A stretch of DNA of 62,401 nt from Stieleria mannarensis (GTDB taxonomy: Bacteria > Planctomycetota > Planctomycetia > Pirellulales > Pirellulaceae). Positions 52,849-62,339 of the stretch are shown here, piece after piece (within the stretch, counting starts at the first letter, position 1; each line of letters begins with the position of its first letter). Both the position numbers and the translations under genes were made by a program. The stretch spans positions 1 through 62,401 of the forward strand of contig NZ_JACEHH010000053.1 in NCBI RefSeq assembly GCF_014154935.1. The letters run 5' to 3'. The notes below the pieces were generated by a model, which saw only the letters and a program-made list of their open reading frames with translations, did no database searches and was not told the DNA's origin.

Positions 52849-55800
52849 ATGGAAAACCAAGAACCAACGGCTAGCGATTCAACCGTCCACCGCGCGCCCG
52901 AGCCGTCGGGCGAAGGGGGGCGCGGCCCCGTGGAGCTGGAGCGGACGACCGACGAAGTGTTCGCGGTGCGGCAGTCTCCCAAGAGCCGATCGGCCCGGCA
53001 AACCGACTCGGAGGCGGTCGAGGCCGACTTCGCGCCGGGGCTGGAAGAAGCCAAAACCGTGATCCGCCAGGTCGCCGCGGCGGGAGAGCGAAAGAACACC
53101 GGCAGCGGACGCACCCCGGCCGACATCGCCAAAGTGCTGGTCGGTGAGCAGCTGAATCAATACTTCCTCGAAGCCCTGATCGGCGGGGGCGGCATGGGCG
53201 CCGTCTTTCGCGCCCACGATCAACGGCTCGACCGAATCGTCGCACTCAAGGTGATCCCGTTCGTCGGGAACGATCCCGAGTTGCAGCGGCGATTCCGAAA
53301 CGAAGCCCAGAACGCGGCGAAGTTGGATCACCCACGGATCGCGCGGGTCTTCGACGCCGGCAACTACGACGACTGGCACTACATCGTCTTTGAATACATC
53401 AACGGGACCAACGTCCGTGACTTGGTCGACCACCACGGTGCCCTGTCGCTCGATGACGCCGTTGTCTTCACCTCGCAGGTCGCCGAAGCACTCGATCATG
53501 CGTCCCAGCGGGGGATCGTCCACCGCGACATCAAACCCTCGAACGTTCTGGTGTCCGAGGACGGTTCGGTCAAGTTGGTCGACATGGGGCTGGCGCGAAG
53601 CGACAATTTGGAGCTCAGTGAAGACATGACCGCCAGCGGCGTGACGCTGGGGACGTTTGATTATATTTCGCCGGAGCAAGCGTTTGATCCGCGCGATGCC
53701 GACATCCGCAGCGATCTTTATTCACTCGGTTGCACGTTCTATTTCATGGTCACCGGTGAAGCGCCTTACACCGGCGGCACGATGCTGCAAAAACTGATCA
53801 GCCACGGCAATGCACCGTTGCCCAACCCCAAGGTGCTGCGTCCGGATCTGCCCGACGAAGCGATCGCGGTGATGCACCGGATGATGGCCAAAGATCCTCA
53901 GGCGCGTTATCAAAACGCGCGGGACCTGCTGGCCGACTTGAGCGAATTGGCGTATCGATTCCAATTGAAGCGGGCGCAATCCAACGCGGTCGTCACGCTT
54001 CCCTCGGGCAACGAAGGCCTGCAACGACTGCAACTGCATCTGCCATGGATGATCGTGGCGTTGTTGATTTTGATGATCGGCGGCTATTTAGAACTTCAGT
54101 CGACGGCGACCCGTGATGCGTTCGTCATCAATCGCCCGGCCTCGATGAGTCGCACGGGGACGGCCCGACCGTCCTCGCTGTCTCCGCCGCTCGTCCCTTC
54201 GGTGCCCCAACCGTCGACCTCCGGCGATGCCCCGATTTCCGATGGCGGGGCCGGCTCCGATGCGGGAACGTTTTCCGACGGCAACACGCCGACGGGAAGC
54301 TCCCAGACGCCAGGATCCAACGACTCGACCGGCCAAGCCGATGGCGTCAACCGCGACACGATCGATCCATCGACGTCGGACCCCGACATGACTCTTGATG
54401 ATGTCTCCGAAGCCGCCGCTCGGCCGCCTAGCTTCACCGCCCGATTGCCTCTCCCCGAAACGCTCGGAAGCGGTGACGAACCGTTGTCGCCATCGACCGA
54501 CAATAACTCTTTGGCAACCGGCAGTGCGGCTGCGGACACGGAGTTGGATTCAACGGTGTCCGGAATGTCGGCGTCCGCGGCCGGCAGTTTGGCCGCGGCG
54601 GGATCCGTGATCGGTGCGGGAAATCCAGAGATGAATCGGATCAACGAACAAGCCGGATCGGCGTCCGATGTGTCGCCGACTCGCCCCGTTACGCCCGCTG
54701 AATTACCGCCACCCCAATCCGTCCGCGTGGTGTCACCGAGTCTGCTGGCTCTTTCGATGCGTGTCGACCAAGTGGATCGGGATACCGATGGCGCGATCTT
54801 GGTTTCAACCTTGTCCGACGCGATCGATCTGGCGATGCGGTTCGGCGTCGGACGCGTGGAATTGGCCACCGCCGAATTGGTCACCGGTCCGCTGACGATC
54901 CCCCAAGACAACATGGTGTTCGAATCGACGGTGGGGCGAACGGCCATCCGCATGGTCTCCACCGACACGTTGGCGATCGGCCGTAGCGAAATGTTGAACA
55001 TCGGGAACAATCGCACCCAGTTCCGCAATCTGGACTTTCATTGGGAACTGGCCCAAGAGCAGGTCGACGGCGGTTCGATGTTCGTGGTCAACGACAATCG
55101 ATTGACACGCTTTCAAAACTGCACGTTCACGTTGGTCAACAAAGCGATCCATGACGGCGTGTCGTTTTTCCAGATCATCACCGACCCCAAAGCACTGCCG
55201 GATTCGGAAACCTTGCCGGGCCGAGTTCTCAACCCCAACGAAAACGCGCTACCATTAGTTGCGATTCAGCTGGACAATGCCATTGTGCGCGGCGAAGCAA
55301 CGCTGATCCAAATGGACTATGCCGCCGCGTTGCAATTGGTCTGGAAGAATGGCTTGCTGGCCATCAGCGGTCGCATGATCGACACTTCGGGGGCGCTGCG
55401 ACGCCCGACGGTCGTCGCCAGCCCGATCCAATTGTCACTGTGGAATGTCACCGCCGAAATCCCACGCGGCATGCTCCGGATGCGGCTCGGCCCCGACGGA
55501 ATCTTTCCGATTCCGATCGAACGTGAAGCCAATCAGTGTGTGTTCTTGGTCGAAGAAGGCCAGCCGCACGTGGAGATCATCGGCGTGGAATCACTCGCCA
55601 ACGAGCGGCCCTACTTGAAGCTTCGCGGAGAAGACAACGCCTATGTCGGCGCGCCGACGCTGAGTGATCCGGTGTTGTATGTTTCCGATTTGGCCGGCAA
55701 CACGTCGGTGTACATGATGGAAGAGCTGGCCGCCCAGTCGCTGCCCTGGATCGACGAGCGACGACCGCGCTGGTCAGTCCGCTGGTCGTCGGCACGCTCC

Positions 55801-55899
55801 CGATCGCAGACCTACCATCGGCTGACGCCGAGCAACTACCGCCAAGACGGAGCGATCTATTTCGGTTTCCAAGAACCCGATCTGCCGAAGTTGCCGTAA
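52849..55899 (+). CDS. Transmembrane Ser/Thr protein kinase with large extracytoplasmic beta-helix-like domain
   Basis: About 1016 residues. A disordered 105-residue leader is followed by the kinase domain with glycine loop GGGGMG (112-117), VALKVIPF lysine, HRDIKPSN (225-232), D-M-G in place of DFG and SPEQ. A membrane helix (LPWMIVALLILMIGGYLEL) is near 398-416. The 600 residues outside start with a Ser/Thr/Pro/Gly-rich region, then a part with many short strands and RFQNCTFTLVNKAIHDG-like turns, suggesting a right-handed beta helix that could bind a polysaccharide. The ATG at 52849 is preferred; an ATG at 52822 is possible. Catalytic residues are intact. It stands alone. Confidence 0.88.
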   Translation: MENQEPTASDSTVHRAPEPSGEGGRGPVELERTTDEVFAVRQSPKSRSARQTDSEAVEADFAPGLEEAKTVIRQVAAAGERKNTGSGRTPADIAKVLVGEQLNQYFLEALIGGGGMGAVFRAHDQRLDRIVALKVIPFVGNDPELQRRFRNEAQNAAKLDHPRIARVFDAGNYDDWHYIVFEYINGTNVRDLVDHHGALSLDDAVVFTSQVAEALDHASQRGIVHRDIKPSNVLVSEDGSVKLVDMGLARSDNLELSEDMTASGVTLGTFDYISPEQAFDPRDADIRSDLYSLGCTFYFMVTGEAPYTGGTMLQKLISHGNAPLPNPKVLRPDLPDEAIAVMHRMMAKDPQARYQNARDLLADLSELAYRFQLKRAQSNAVVTLPSGNEGLQRLQLHLPWMIVALLILMIGGYLELQSTATRDAFVINRPASMSRTGTARPSSLSPPLVPSVPQPSTSGDAPISDGGAGSDAGTFSDGNTPTGSSQTPGSNDSTGQADGVNRDTIDPSTSDPDMTLDDVSEAAARPPSFTARLPLPETLGSGDEPLSPSTDNNSLATGSAAADTELDSTVSGMSASAAGSLAAAGSVIGAGNPEMNRINEQAGSASDVSPTRPVTPAELPPPQSVRVVSPSLLALSMRVDQVDRDTDGAILVSTLSDAIDLAMRFGVGRVELATAELVTGPLTIPQDNMVFESTVGRTAIRMVSTDTLAIGRSEMLNIGNNRTQFRNLDFHWELAQEQVDGGSMFVVNDNRLTRFQNCTFTLVNKAIHDGVSFFQIITDPKALPDSETLPGRVLNPNENALPLVAIQLDNAIVRGEATLIQMDYAAALQLVWKNGLLAISGRMIDTSGALRRPTVVASPIQLSLWNVTAEIPRGMLRMRLGPDGIFPIPIEREANQCVFLVEEGQPHVEIIGVESLANERPYLKLRGEDNAYVGAPTLSDPVLYVSDLAGNTSVYMMEELAAQSLPWIDERRPRWSVRWSSARSRSQTYHRLTPSNYRQDGAIYFGFQEPDLPKLP

Positions 55900-55907
55900 C
55901 GCCGCAA

Positions 55908-55993
55908 ATGCCAGCGGGAAGCGTAAGCGAGCGGCCCTCGAGTCTCCCTCCGCCGCCGACGTGTGCCACTCGCTCACGCGTCGTGCTGGCATT
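55908..55993. repeat. CCAGCGGGAAGCG palindromic element, complete copy
   Basis: It starts 8 bp after the kinase stop: ATGCCAGCGGGAAGCGTAAG, a spacer, then CACTCGCTCACGCGTCGTG and CTGGCAT. It ends 17 bp before the stop of the convergent adaptor gene. The inverted arms could act as a bidirectional terminator. Confidence 0.8.
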
Positions 55994-56009
55994 GCGAGCG
56001 GACCGTCAC

Positions 56010-57041
56010 CTATCGAATCATCACCTCAACCGGCAATCCGACTGGCAGCGTCACCTCAGTCCGCAGATCGATCCAAACGCGCCGGGTGTGCGTCTCATTG
56101 CGTTCGCCCGCCCAGCCGCCATAGATCTTCTTCGGTTCCATTCTCGGTTCGATTTCGACCACGACACCCGAGAAATGCTGGCCCGGCAACGCATCGGCGG
56201 TGACCTCACACGTCTGCCCCAGGGTCACCGTCAACGCGTCGCGTTCGTCCACATCGGCGACGACTCGCAAACGCTCGGTGTTGGAAAGTTCAATCGCCGC
56301 ATCGGGCATCTCGGGGCTGATCCATTCGCCGGGGTTGATATCCACCGCCAACACGACGGCGGGGGACGGCGAAACGACGGAACAGCGCTGCAGATCGATC
56401 TCGGCCATCTGCAGTTGGGCTTGGGCGGAAGCGATCTCGGCGTCGGCGGCCATCAGGTCTGCAAGACGCGGATCGGCTTTGATCGTTTCGTAACGCTGGT
56501 GAGCTGCCTGCAGCAACGCCAGGTTGGCATCGTGATCGGCGCGATAATCTTCCAGGCCTTGGGAGCTGAGCGCGTTGCGAGAGAACAATTTGCTCGCCCG
56601 ATCGAATCGGGATTTGGAACTGTCATAGCGTGCTTGTGCGGCGATCATCTCTTGCTTGGCCGCTTCGATTTCACTTTCCCGCGCACCGGCGACCAGTCGC
56701 ATTCGTTTCGCTCGTGCCGCCGACAAGGTCGCCGAGGCGAGGTCTCGTTGCGCTTCATAGCGACGTGTTTCCAGTTGAAACAGCACCTGGCCTTTTTCGA
56801 CACGCGTCCCACGGGCCACGAAGACCGATTCGATTCGGCCGGGGAATTGGGGCCGAATCAAGACGTTTTCCGTCGTCCCTTCGATTCGACCGGCGGCATG
56901 CACCGACGACTTGGCGATCACGGGTTCCGCCTTCTCGGGCAGCGATGCCGGCCGGGAGCTGGCCCGTTGGTGCTGGTCGGCGATGATCAAGAGTCCGGTC
57001 CCCAGCGCCGCGAATGCTCCAGCAAGAAACAGCTGTCTCAT
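56010..57041 (-). CDS. DevB-like HlyD-family membrane-fusion protein
   Basis: A 343-residue adaptor. An N-terminal anchor (LFLAGAFAALGTGLLIIA) is followed by a first lipoyl half (RPQFPGRIESVFVARGTRVE), a long helical hairpin (residues 95-210) and a second lipoyl half and beta barrel (AVDINPGEWISPEMPDAAIE). As part of a DevBCA-type exporter it would join the inner-membrane ABC pump to an outer-membrane channel. The start overlaps the ATPase stop as ATGA, the last of three coupled genes. Confidence 0.88.
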   Translation of the reverse strand: MRQLFLAGAFAALGTGLLIIADQHQRASSRPASLPEKAEPVIAKSSVHAAGRIEGTTENVLIRPQFPGRIESVFVARGTRVEKGQVLFQLETRRYEAQRDLASATLSAARAKRMRLVAGARESEIEAAKQEMIAAQARYDSSKSRFDRASKLFSRNALSSQGLEDYRADHDANLALLQAAHQRYETIKADPRLADLMAADAEIASAQAQLQMAEIDLQRCSVVSPSPAVVLAVDINPGEWISPEMPDAAIELSNTERLRVVADVDERDALTVTLGQTCEVTADALPGQHFSGVVVEIEPRMEPKKIYGGWAGERNETHTRRVWIDLRTEVTLPVGLPVEVMIR

Positions 57042-57817
57042 TTGAATCTCCCGTTTTCCATCTCGCAGATGCGATCGGCGTACTCGTAGATCCGAGGATC
57101 ATGGGTCACGACGACGGTCGAGCTGGCGAACTCTTTGGTTAATTGGTGCAGCAACTCCATCACGGCCTTGCCCGATTTTCCGTCGAGCGCCGCCGTCGGC
57201 TCGTCGGCCAGGATTAGCTCCGGTTCATTGATCACCGCGCGAGCCAATGCCACTCGCTGGCATTGCCCGGGACTCATCGACGTCGGCAACGCCTTGCAGT
57301 GATCTTGCAGGCCCATTCGGCACAACAGGTCGCCGGCACGGTCGCGAGCCTCTCGCATCGGCATCCCGTCCATGGTTAGCGGGATGGCGACGTTGTCTTC
57401 CGCCGTCAGTCCGTTGATCAGTTGAAAGCGTTGGAAAACGAATCCGATCCGCTGGCGTCGCACCAGCGTGCGTTCGACTTCGTTCAATCCGTCGACACGT
57501 CGATCTTTCAAAAACAGCTGTCCGGAATCTGATGTCAACAGTAGCCCCAGGATCGACAGCAGCGTGGTTTTCCCGCTTCCCGACGGACCAGCCAGAAACA
57601 CGCATTCCCCCGGATCGACGTGAAAGTCGATTCCGTCGAGCACCGGGCGAGCTTGGCCGCCGATGACATAGGATTTCGCAATCGCTTTGGCTTCCAACGC
57701 GGGTTGCGTCGGCGCAGACGACGATTTCAGTTGATTCGCGTGCTCACGTTGACCCAGCCCCGTGACGGGAATGGCGACCGGGCCAGGCGTGTTGGGGTTG
57801 GGGTTGGTGGTGGTCAT
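57038..57817 (-). CDS. ABC transporter ATP-binding protein (DevA/LolD/MacB type)
   Basis: A 259-residue ATPase. Walker A is GPSGSGKTT, the Q-loop is in FVFQRFQLINGLT, the signature is SPGQCQRVALARA (an SPGQ variant of LSGGQ), Walker B is LILADEPTAALD and the switch histidine is in VVTHDPR. A 40-residue proline-rich N-terminal extension precedes the core. The ATG at 57817 overlaps the permease stop as ATGA, and the longer frame to 58045 lies within the permease gene and is rejected. Confidence 0.93.
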   Translation of the reverse strand: MTTTNPNPNTPGPVAIPVTGLGQREHANQLKSSSAPTQPALEAKAIAKSYVIGGQARPVLDGIDFHVDPGECVFLAGPSGSGKTTLLSILGLLLTSDSGQLFLKDRRVDGLNEVERTLVRRQRIGFVFQRFQLINGLTAEDNVAIPLTMDGMPMREARDRAGDLLCRMGLQDHCKALPTSMSPGQCQRVALARAVINEPELILADEPTAALDGKSGKAVMELLHQLTKEFASSTVVVTHDPRIYEYADRICEMENGRFK

Positions 57818-58941
57818 GACTGCAACGCGGTGTGGGGATCGATGCGTCGGACACGCAAGTAAGGCAAACCGGCGGCGAACAAGCAAATCGCGAAGATCAA
57901 GACCCCACATCCGACGTACAACATCAAGGGGATTTCGATCGTCACGCGGGGCGTGCTGAGCGAGGTTTTCAAGATGACGGTGATCACCATCCCGATGGCG
58001 ATGCCGATCGTTGCAACTAGAGCAGATTGAAGGCCGAGGATGCACAGCAGTTCACGTTCGCTCAAGCCGATCGCCCGCAGCGTCGCGTATTCGCTAATCC
58101 GGTCCAGCACCATGGCGTACAACGTTTGCCCGACCATCACCAGTCCGACCAATAGGCCTAGCATCGCCGCGGCACCAAAGCTCACACCCAATCCCGCCCG
58201 TGTCATCCAAAAGTGAATACTGACGCGACCGTAGCGACCGGCGGGCATTGCCGACACGTCGGGCAACAGCGATTCGATCTGGCGACAGATTTGGCCTGGG
58301 TCGGAATCATTTTCTGTGCGGACCAACAAGTACGACGCGTTTTGAGGGTCTTCCGTGGAGAGTTCGACGGCTTGGTCGTAGGACATGAAGACATAGGGAG
58401 AAACCAGGAAACTCAAGATTCCTTCGGACTTCCCCATCACCCGAACACGTCGTCCGTTGATCTCTCGGATTTCCCCGATCTCAGGGTGCACGAGTTTGGC
58501 GTCGTCACAACGATCCACCACAATTCCATCCGGGTATTGGAGCGCATCTTCCTGGCCTTCCAGCACTTCGTAGGCGCGTCCCAAGTCAGTGCCTTCGGTG
58601 ACTCCGACGATGACACAGTCTTCGAATCTGCCGTCGGGCAAGGAGATTTCACCAAATCCGATTCGAATCGGTTCGACTTCGGCGACGCCTTCAACGCCGG
58701 CCACCACAAATCGAAACCGTTCGGGAATCCCGTGCGGAAAGTCGACGTTGTGCATGCCCCGATGACCGATCCAGATGTCGGCGTTGCTGCGATCAACCAG
58801 CAGGCTGGCCTTGTTGATCAGTCCAAAGAACAATCCGCCCTGGAGGTTCACCAACACGACCGAAAAGATCACGCCGACTAGGCCGGCAATCAGTTTGCCA
58901 CGGTCATGAAGAAGAGTGCGATAGGCAAGGTTCCAACGCAT
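57814..58941 (-). CDS. ABC transporter permease (DevC/FtsX type)
   Basis: A 375-residue permease with the four-helix FtsX/MacB layout. Helix 1 is at the N-terminus (LIAGLVGVIFSVVLVNLQGG). A periplasmic domain of about 200 residues follows (ADIWIGHRGMHNVDFPHGIP to SIHFWMTRAG). The last three helices come after residue 255 (AAMLGLLVGLVMVGQTLYAM, then SEYATLRAIGLSERELLCIL and the final segment). Gene order permease-ATPase-adaptor with ATGA overlaps is that of the heterocyst glycolipid exporter DevBCA. What is exported here is unknown. Confidence 0.9.
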   Translation of the reverse strand: MRWNLAYRTLLHDRGKLIAGLVGVIFSVVLVNLQGGLFFGLINKASLLVDRSNADIWIGHRGMHNVDFPHGIPERFRFVVAGVEGVAEVEPIRIGFGEISLPDGRFEDCVIVGVTEGTDLGRAYEVLEGQEDALQYPDGIVVDRCDDAKLVHPEIGEIREINGRRVRVMGKSEGILSFLVSPYVFMSYDQAVELSTEDPQNASYLLVRTENDSDPGQICRQIESLLPDVSAMPAGRYGRVSIHFWMTRAGLGVSFGAAAMLGLLVGLVMVGQTLYAMVLDRISEYATLRAIGLSERELLCILGLQSALVATIGIAIGMVITVILKTSLSTPRVTIEIPLMLYVGCGVLIFAICLFAAGLPYLRVRRIDPHTALQS

Positions 58942-59071
58942 CGCACCATTTTCGAGAAGCAGCTTGGGGGATTGGGGGTTTCCCCGTTAGTATCGGCTAC
59001 CCAACCGTCAAACTTTAATTTTCTCGATTCATACCTCGATTGGCTCACGCTTCCCGCTGCCATGGGGCCGA

Positions 59072-61504
59072 CTATTTTGCCCTGGGCCGCAACTTCTCCA
59101 CAAAAAACGCCCGCATTCGCCGACGACCATACGTCCCCCCATCGCTGTGCCCCATCCCGGGGATCATCAAGAATTCAAAATCCTTGTCCGCCTTGACCAG
59201 CGCGTCGACCAACCGATACGTCGATTCCGGTGGCACATTGCTGTCCAATTCCCCGACCACCAAAAACAGGTCGCCCCGCAGTCGTTCCGCGTTCTCAAGA
59301 TTGCTGTTGCGCACATAGTGATCGCCGACCGGATAGCCCATCCATTGCTCGTTCCAAGACGCCTTGTCCATGCGGTTGTCATGGCAGCCACACGAAGCAT
59401 ACGCGGCCTTGTAAAACTCACCGTGAAACAGCAACGCTCCACACGCATTTTGGCCGCCGGCAGATGTCCCAAAAATCCCCACGCGTGACAAGTCGATCGC
59501 CGGGAATTCCTTTTCTGCGGCCTTCATCCAAGCGATCCGGTCCGGGAACCCAGCGTCCTTCAGATTGTGCCAACACACATCATGAAACGCCTTGGAGCGG
59601 TTGGCCGTCCCCATGCCGTCGATCTGCACGACGACGAATCCCAAATCGGTCAACTCCTTGTAGCGTGCCGAGTGCGAGTAGCGTTTGGGAACATGTGAAT
59701 CGTGCGGGCCGGCGTAAATCGCCTCGATCACGGGATAGTGGTCTGTCAGACTCGGGTCAAAGTCCGCGGGGAAATATAGGTTGCCCCAAATCTGCGTCTG
59801 GCCGTCTCGCCCCGCCGCGTGAAAGATCTTCGGGGCTGACCATTCTGATGCGTCCTTGCCAACCCGTTCGGCACGCAGCAACTCCGTCACCAACGAACCG
59901 TCATCGGCGCGGCGCAACTCATGAACCGGCGGCGAGTCGACGCGACTGTGCGTTGCGACGACGAATCGCCCATCGGGTGAAAACTGCACCGAGTGGTCAC
60001 CGTCGGATTCCGTGATTGCCACCAAACCCTCGCCATCAAATCCGACTCGGACAAGGTGCCGGTGATACGGATCCTGGTCGTCATGAAACTCACCCACCAA
60101 TAAATCCAGCGTCCGAGCGTCCTCGTCGATCCGCACGATCTCACGCACCAGCCAATCCCCCGACGTGATGGCGCGAAGAGTGTTGTCGATCGTGAAATTA
60201 CTCTCCCCCTGGGAGGGTCGAGCGAAGCGAGGGGAGGGCTCGTCTTGGTCTGTATTCTTCTCCTCCGTTTCTCCACCAACCGCGTCCCCCAAATCCACCA
60301 AATACAGATGCCGATACCCGCTGCGCTCGCTCGCATAAATCACTTCATCGGTCTTTTCCAGGTAGGTGAACATCGGCACGTGGGGACCGTGTGTCGACCA
60401 GATGAACGTCGTTGACGTTTCATCCACGACCGTCCGTTTTGTTTGGTCGATGGGGTTGATTACAAATAGTCGCACGCGCTGGTGCCCCCGATCGACTTTT
60501 TCGATCGCGAGATTGTGTTCCCCGAACCAATGGACTCGAGGACGGCCGAAATCGATCCGCGGCAAGTCGGTTTCGAGACGCTCGCCGGATGCGGCATCGA
60601 ACACAAACAGTTCATATTCGTCGTATTTGTCGCCCGGTAATCGATACGGCCGGGCTTGGACCTTGGCACGCCCGCCACCGGCCGGTGACGATTCGATGGT
60701 CACCGTTTCCGGCGGCTCGTTGCGTTGGACTTTCCACGCGGCGAGGACCGTTCCGTCGGGCGACCAAGACGGCGACGCAATCTCGTGGCCGTCGACGGCT
60801 CCGAAGTCCAAGTCGACCCAACGCGGTTCGTCTGCGTCTGCGATTTTCAATCGCAATCCCGCCGGCGATCGCTGGAACGCGGATGCGCCATCGGGTGAAG
60901 GCACCGATCCCATGGCTCGGTCCGGCCGCCCGCGACGGCGACGCGGCTTGGAAATCGGTTGGGGGGATTCAAATTCGGTTTTGATGCGAGCGACGGTGGG
61001 CGGCGACTGGGCGATCGTGCTGCCAAAGAAACGGTCGTCATTCGATTTGACTGCCCAAGCATGGCCGGCGAACGTGTGTTGGGAACGTGCTTGGCCGGGT
61101 GCGAGCTGACCATATTGCCGAAGGTTTCCGTTGGGCTCAATCCAGTACAACGCGACCGTCGTGTCCGATTCGTTCACGAATTCGACGCTCGTCTCCAATG
61201 CCGACGGCTCGGAACGCGGCAGCGGCCCGCCACGAAGCACCTTGGCGTCGCTGGCGATGGAATTCTGGTCGACCGAGTGGATCTCCCCGGTCGCCGCATC
61301 AACCGAGCGGACGGTGACGCCGCCATCGGGTAGCTGTTCGGTGAAAGTGAAGTGTGTCGCGTCGGTCCAGTGGAGATCGATGCGTTGATTGATAGTCCGG
61401 CTGCGCGTCGAGACACCAGGTTCGGTTGCCGCAAGCGACGGCAGTACCGCGTGGACGCCCAAACTCCAAACACACAAGCTGAAAATGTAGACTGAAAGAC
61501 GCAA
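59072..61504 (-). CDS. S9-family serine peptidase (DPP IV-like) with VHL-like domain
   Basis: An 810-residue secreted peptidase. A signal peptide (VYIFSLCVWSLGVHAVLPSL) is followed at about 103-165 by a segment resembling the beta domain of human pVHL (NESDTTVALYWIEPNGN, then YGQLAPGQARSQH and FAGHAW). Beta-propeller repeats with SWSPDGT and QFSPDGRF span about 200-560, and the catalytic alpha/beta-hydrolase domain has Ser681 in GTSAGG, Asp754 in GELDSN and His786 in GMGHSDGG. The TTG start at 61504 has GAGGG seven bases upstream. A dispersed repeat at 60203-60239 is read in frame and forms an acidic loop in the propeller. The gene is monocistronic. Confidence 0.92.
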   Translation of the reverse strand: MRLSVYIFSLCVWSLGVHAVLPSLAATEPGVSTRSRTINQRIDLHWTDATHFTFTEQLPDGGVTVRSVDAATGEIHSVDQNSIASDAKVLRGGPLPRSEPSALETSVEFVNESDTTVALYWIEPNGNLRQYGQLAPGQARSQHTFAGHAWAVKSNDDRFFGSTIAQSPPTVARIKTEFESPQPISKPRRRRGRPDRAMGSVPSPDGASAFQRSPAGLRLKIADADEPRWVDLDFGAVDGHEIASPSWSPDGTVLAAWKVQRNEPPETVTIESSPAGGGRAKVQARPYRLPGDKYDEYELFVFDAASGERLETDLPRIDFGRPRVHWFGEHNLAIEKVDRGHQRVRLFVINPIDQTKRTVVDETSTTFIWSTHGPHVPMFTYLEKTDEVIYASERSGYRHLYLVDLGDAVGGETEEKNTDQDEPSPRFARPSQGESNFTIDNTLRAITSGDWLVREIVRIDEDARTLDLLVGEFHDDQDPYHRHLVRVGFDGEGLVAITESDGDHSVQFSPDGRFVVATHSRVDSPPVHELRRADDGSLVTELLRAERVGKDASEWSAPKIFHAAGRDGQTQIWGNLYFPADFDPSLTDHYPVIEAIYAGPHDSHVPKRYSHSARYKELTDLGFVVVQIDGMGTANRSKAFHDVCWHNLKDAGFPDRIAWMKAAEKEFPAIDLSRVGIFGTSAGGQNACGALLFHGEFYKAAYASCGCHDNRMDKASWNEQWMGYPVGDHYVRNSNLENAERLRGDLFLVVGELDSNVPPESTYRLVDALVKADKDFEFLMIPGMGHSDGGTYGRRRMRAFFVEKLRPRAK
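60203..60239. repeat. GGGAGGGTCGAGCG dispersed repeat inside the S9 peptidase gene
   Basis: CCCCTGGGAGGGTCGAGCGA followed by AGCGAGGGGAGGG lies in the propeller-coding part of the peptidase gene. On the coding strand it gives SPRFARPSQGE-type residues, flanked by an acidic stretch (EEKNTDQDEP). It belongs to the family at 7634, 18512-18720 and 41669. Confidence 0.82.
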
Positions 61505-61621
61505 CGCAAAGCCCTCGAAAGCCTAGGGGACGAATCGACCGAGCCCGCATTGTAGCCCCCTGGTCCAAAGCCGCACGCCCCACCGCCATGCCGCCCCCCC
61601 ACCCCTGCCAGCACGACTCAC

Positions 61622-61706
61622 TGCCAGCACGACGCGTGAGCGAGTGGCCCACGCCGACGGCGGAGTGAATTCCGCGGGCCGCTCGCTGACGCTTTCCGCT
61701 GGCATT
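61622..61706. repeat. CCAGCGGGAAGCG palindromic element, complete copy (inverted)
   Basis: TGCCAGCACGACGCGTGAG starts the copy and GACGCTTTCCGCTGGCAT ends it, so it is inverted relative to the copy at 55908. A partial extra TGCCAGCACGACTCA abuts it at about 61606. It ends 7 bp before the stop codon at 61713 of the neighbouring gene. Confidence 0.8.
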
Positions 61707-61712
61707 GGGCAT

Positions 61713-62339
61713 CTAGCCGGCGCGTTTCATTGGTGGTTGTGGCGCAAGGTTCAAGTACGGTCGATCGCAATGGACCATCACAAAGGGGATCACACGTCGG
61801 AACTTGTGTAGGTTCCGACGCCTCGGCCCGAACGTCCCCATCCCCAAGAACACCGATTCGCTGACGCGTCGCACTTCCCCTCGCAGCCAACGGATCGGTC
61901 CCCAATTCTTGTTGCGGTAATCCAGAATGAACGAATACCCGGGGACGATCAATGAATGATCGATCGACGTGTCCATTGGCAACAGCGCCTTGCGATCTTC
62001 CACGCTTCCGAACGCGTTGTAGCCTTCGCCGCAAGTGTCCGAAATCGGTCGAAACGCCTTGCCCAGCCAGGGTCCCTTGGACCCGAACAGCGTTCGCGTC
62101 AGGAACGTTCCCAGCGGATCGCCCTGGTCGAGCAATTGAGCGTCGTATTCCCCCGCCAAGTCAACGATCGCCGGCGTCGGCAAATCCCAATAGAACATCT
62201 TCAAGCGAAACCGATCCAACCGCATCAATTCAGCGAGCTGATCTTTTTCTGGCGGCGACAAAGATTCACCAAGCATTTCCACGATTCCAGAACGCGTTTC
62301 GGGGGCAATCACAACCGGCCCCCCGGACTTACCAAACAT
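61713..62339 (-). CDS. Unrecognised soluble protein
   Basis: A 208-residue protein without signal peptide or membrane helix. It has a helical N-terminus (VEMLGESLSPPEKDQLAELM) and an alpha/beta remainder with LAGEYDAQLLDQGDPLGTFL, GPWLGKAFRPISDTCGEGYN and VPGYSFILDYRNKNWGPIRW. The G-x-W-x-G-K pattern and following strands suggest a small ligand-binding barrel, but I do not recognise the family. The gene begins near the window edge with an ATG, so it looks complete. It is 208 bp downstream of the S9 peptidase start region and on the same strand, but is not obviously in one operon with it. Confidence 0.65.
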   Translation of the reverse strand: MFGKSGGPVVIAPETRSGIVEMLGESLSPPEKDQLAELMRLDRFRLKMFYWDLPTPAIVDLAGEYDAQLLDQGDPLGTFLTRTLFGSKGPWLGKAFRPISDTCGEGYNAFGSVEDRKALLPMDTSIDHSLIVPGYSFILDYRNKNWGPIRWLRGEVRRVSESVFLGMGTFGPRRRNLHKFRRVIPFVMVHCDRPYLNLAPQPPMKRAG

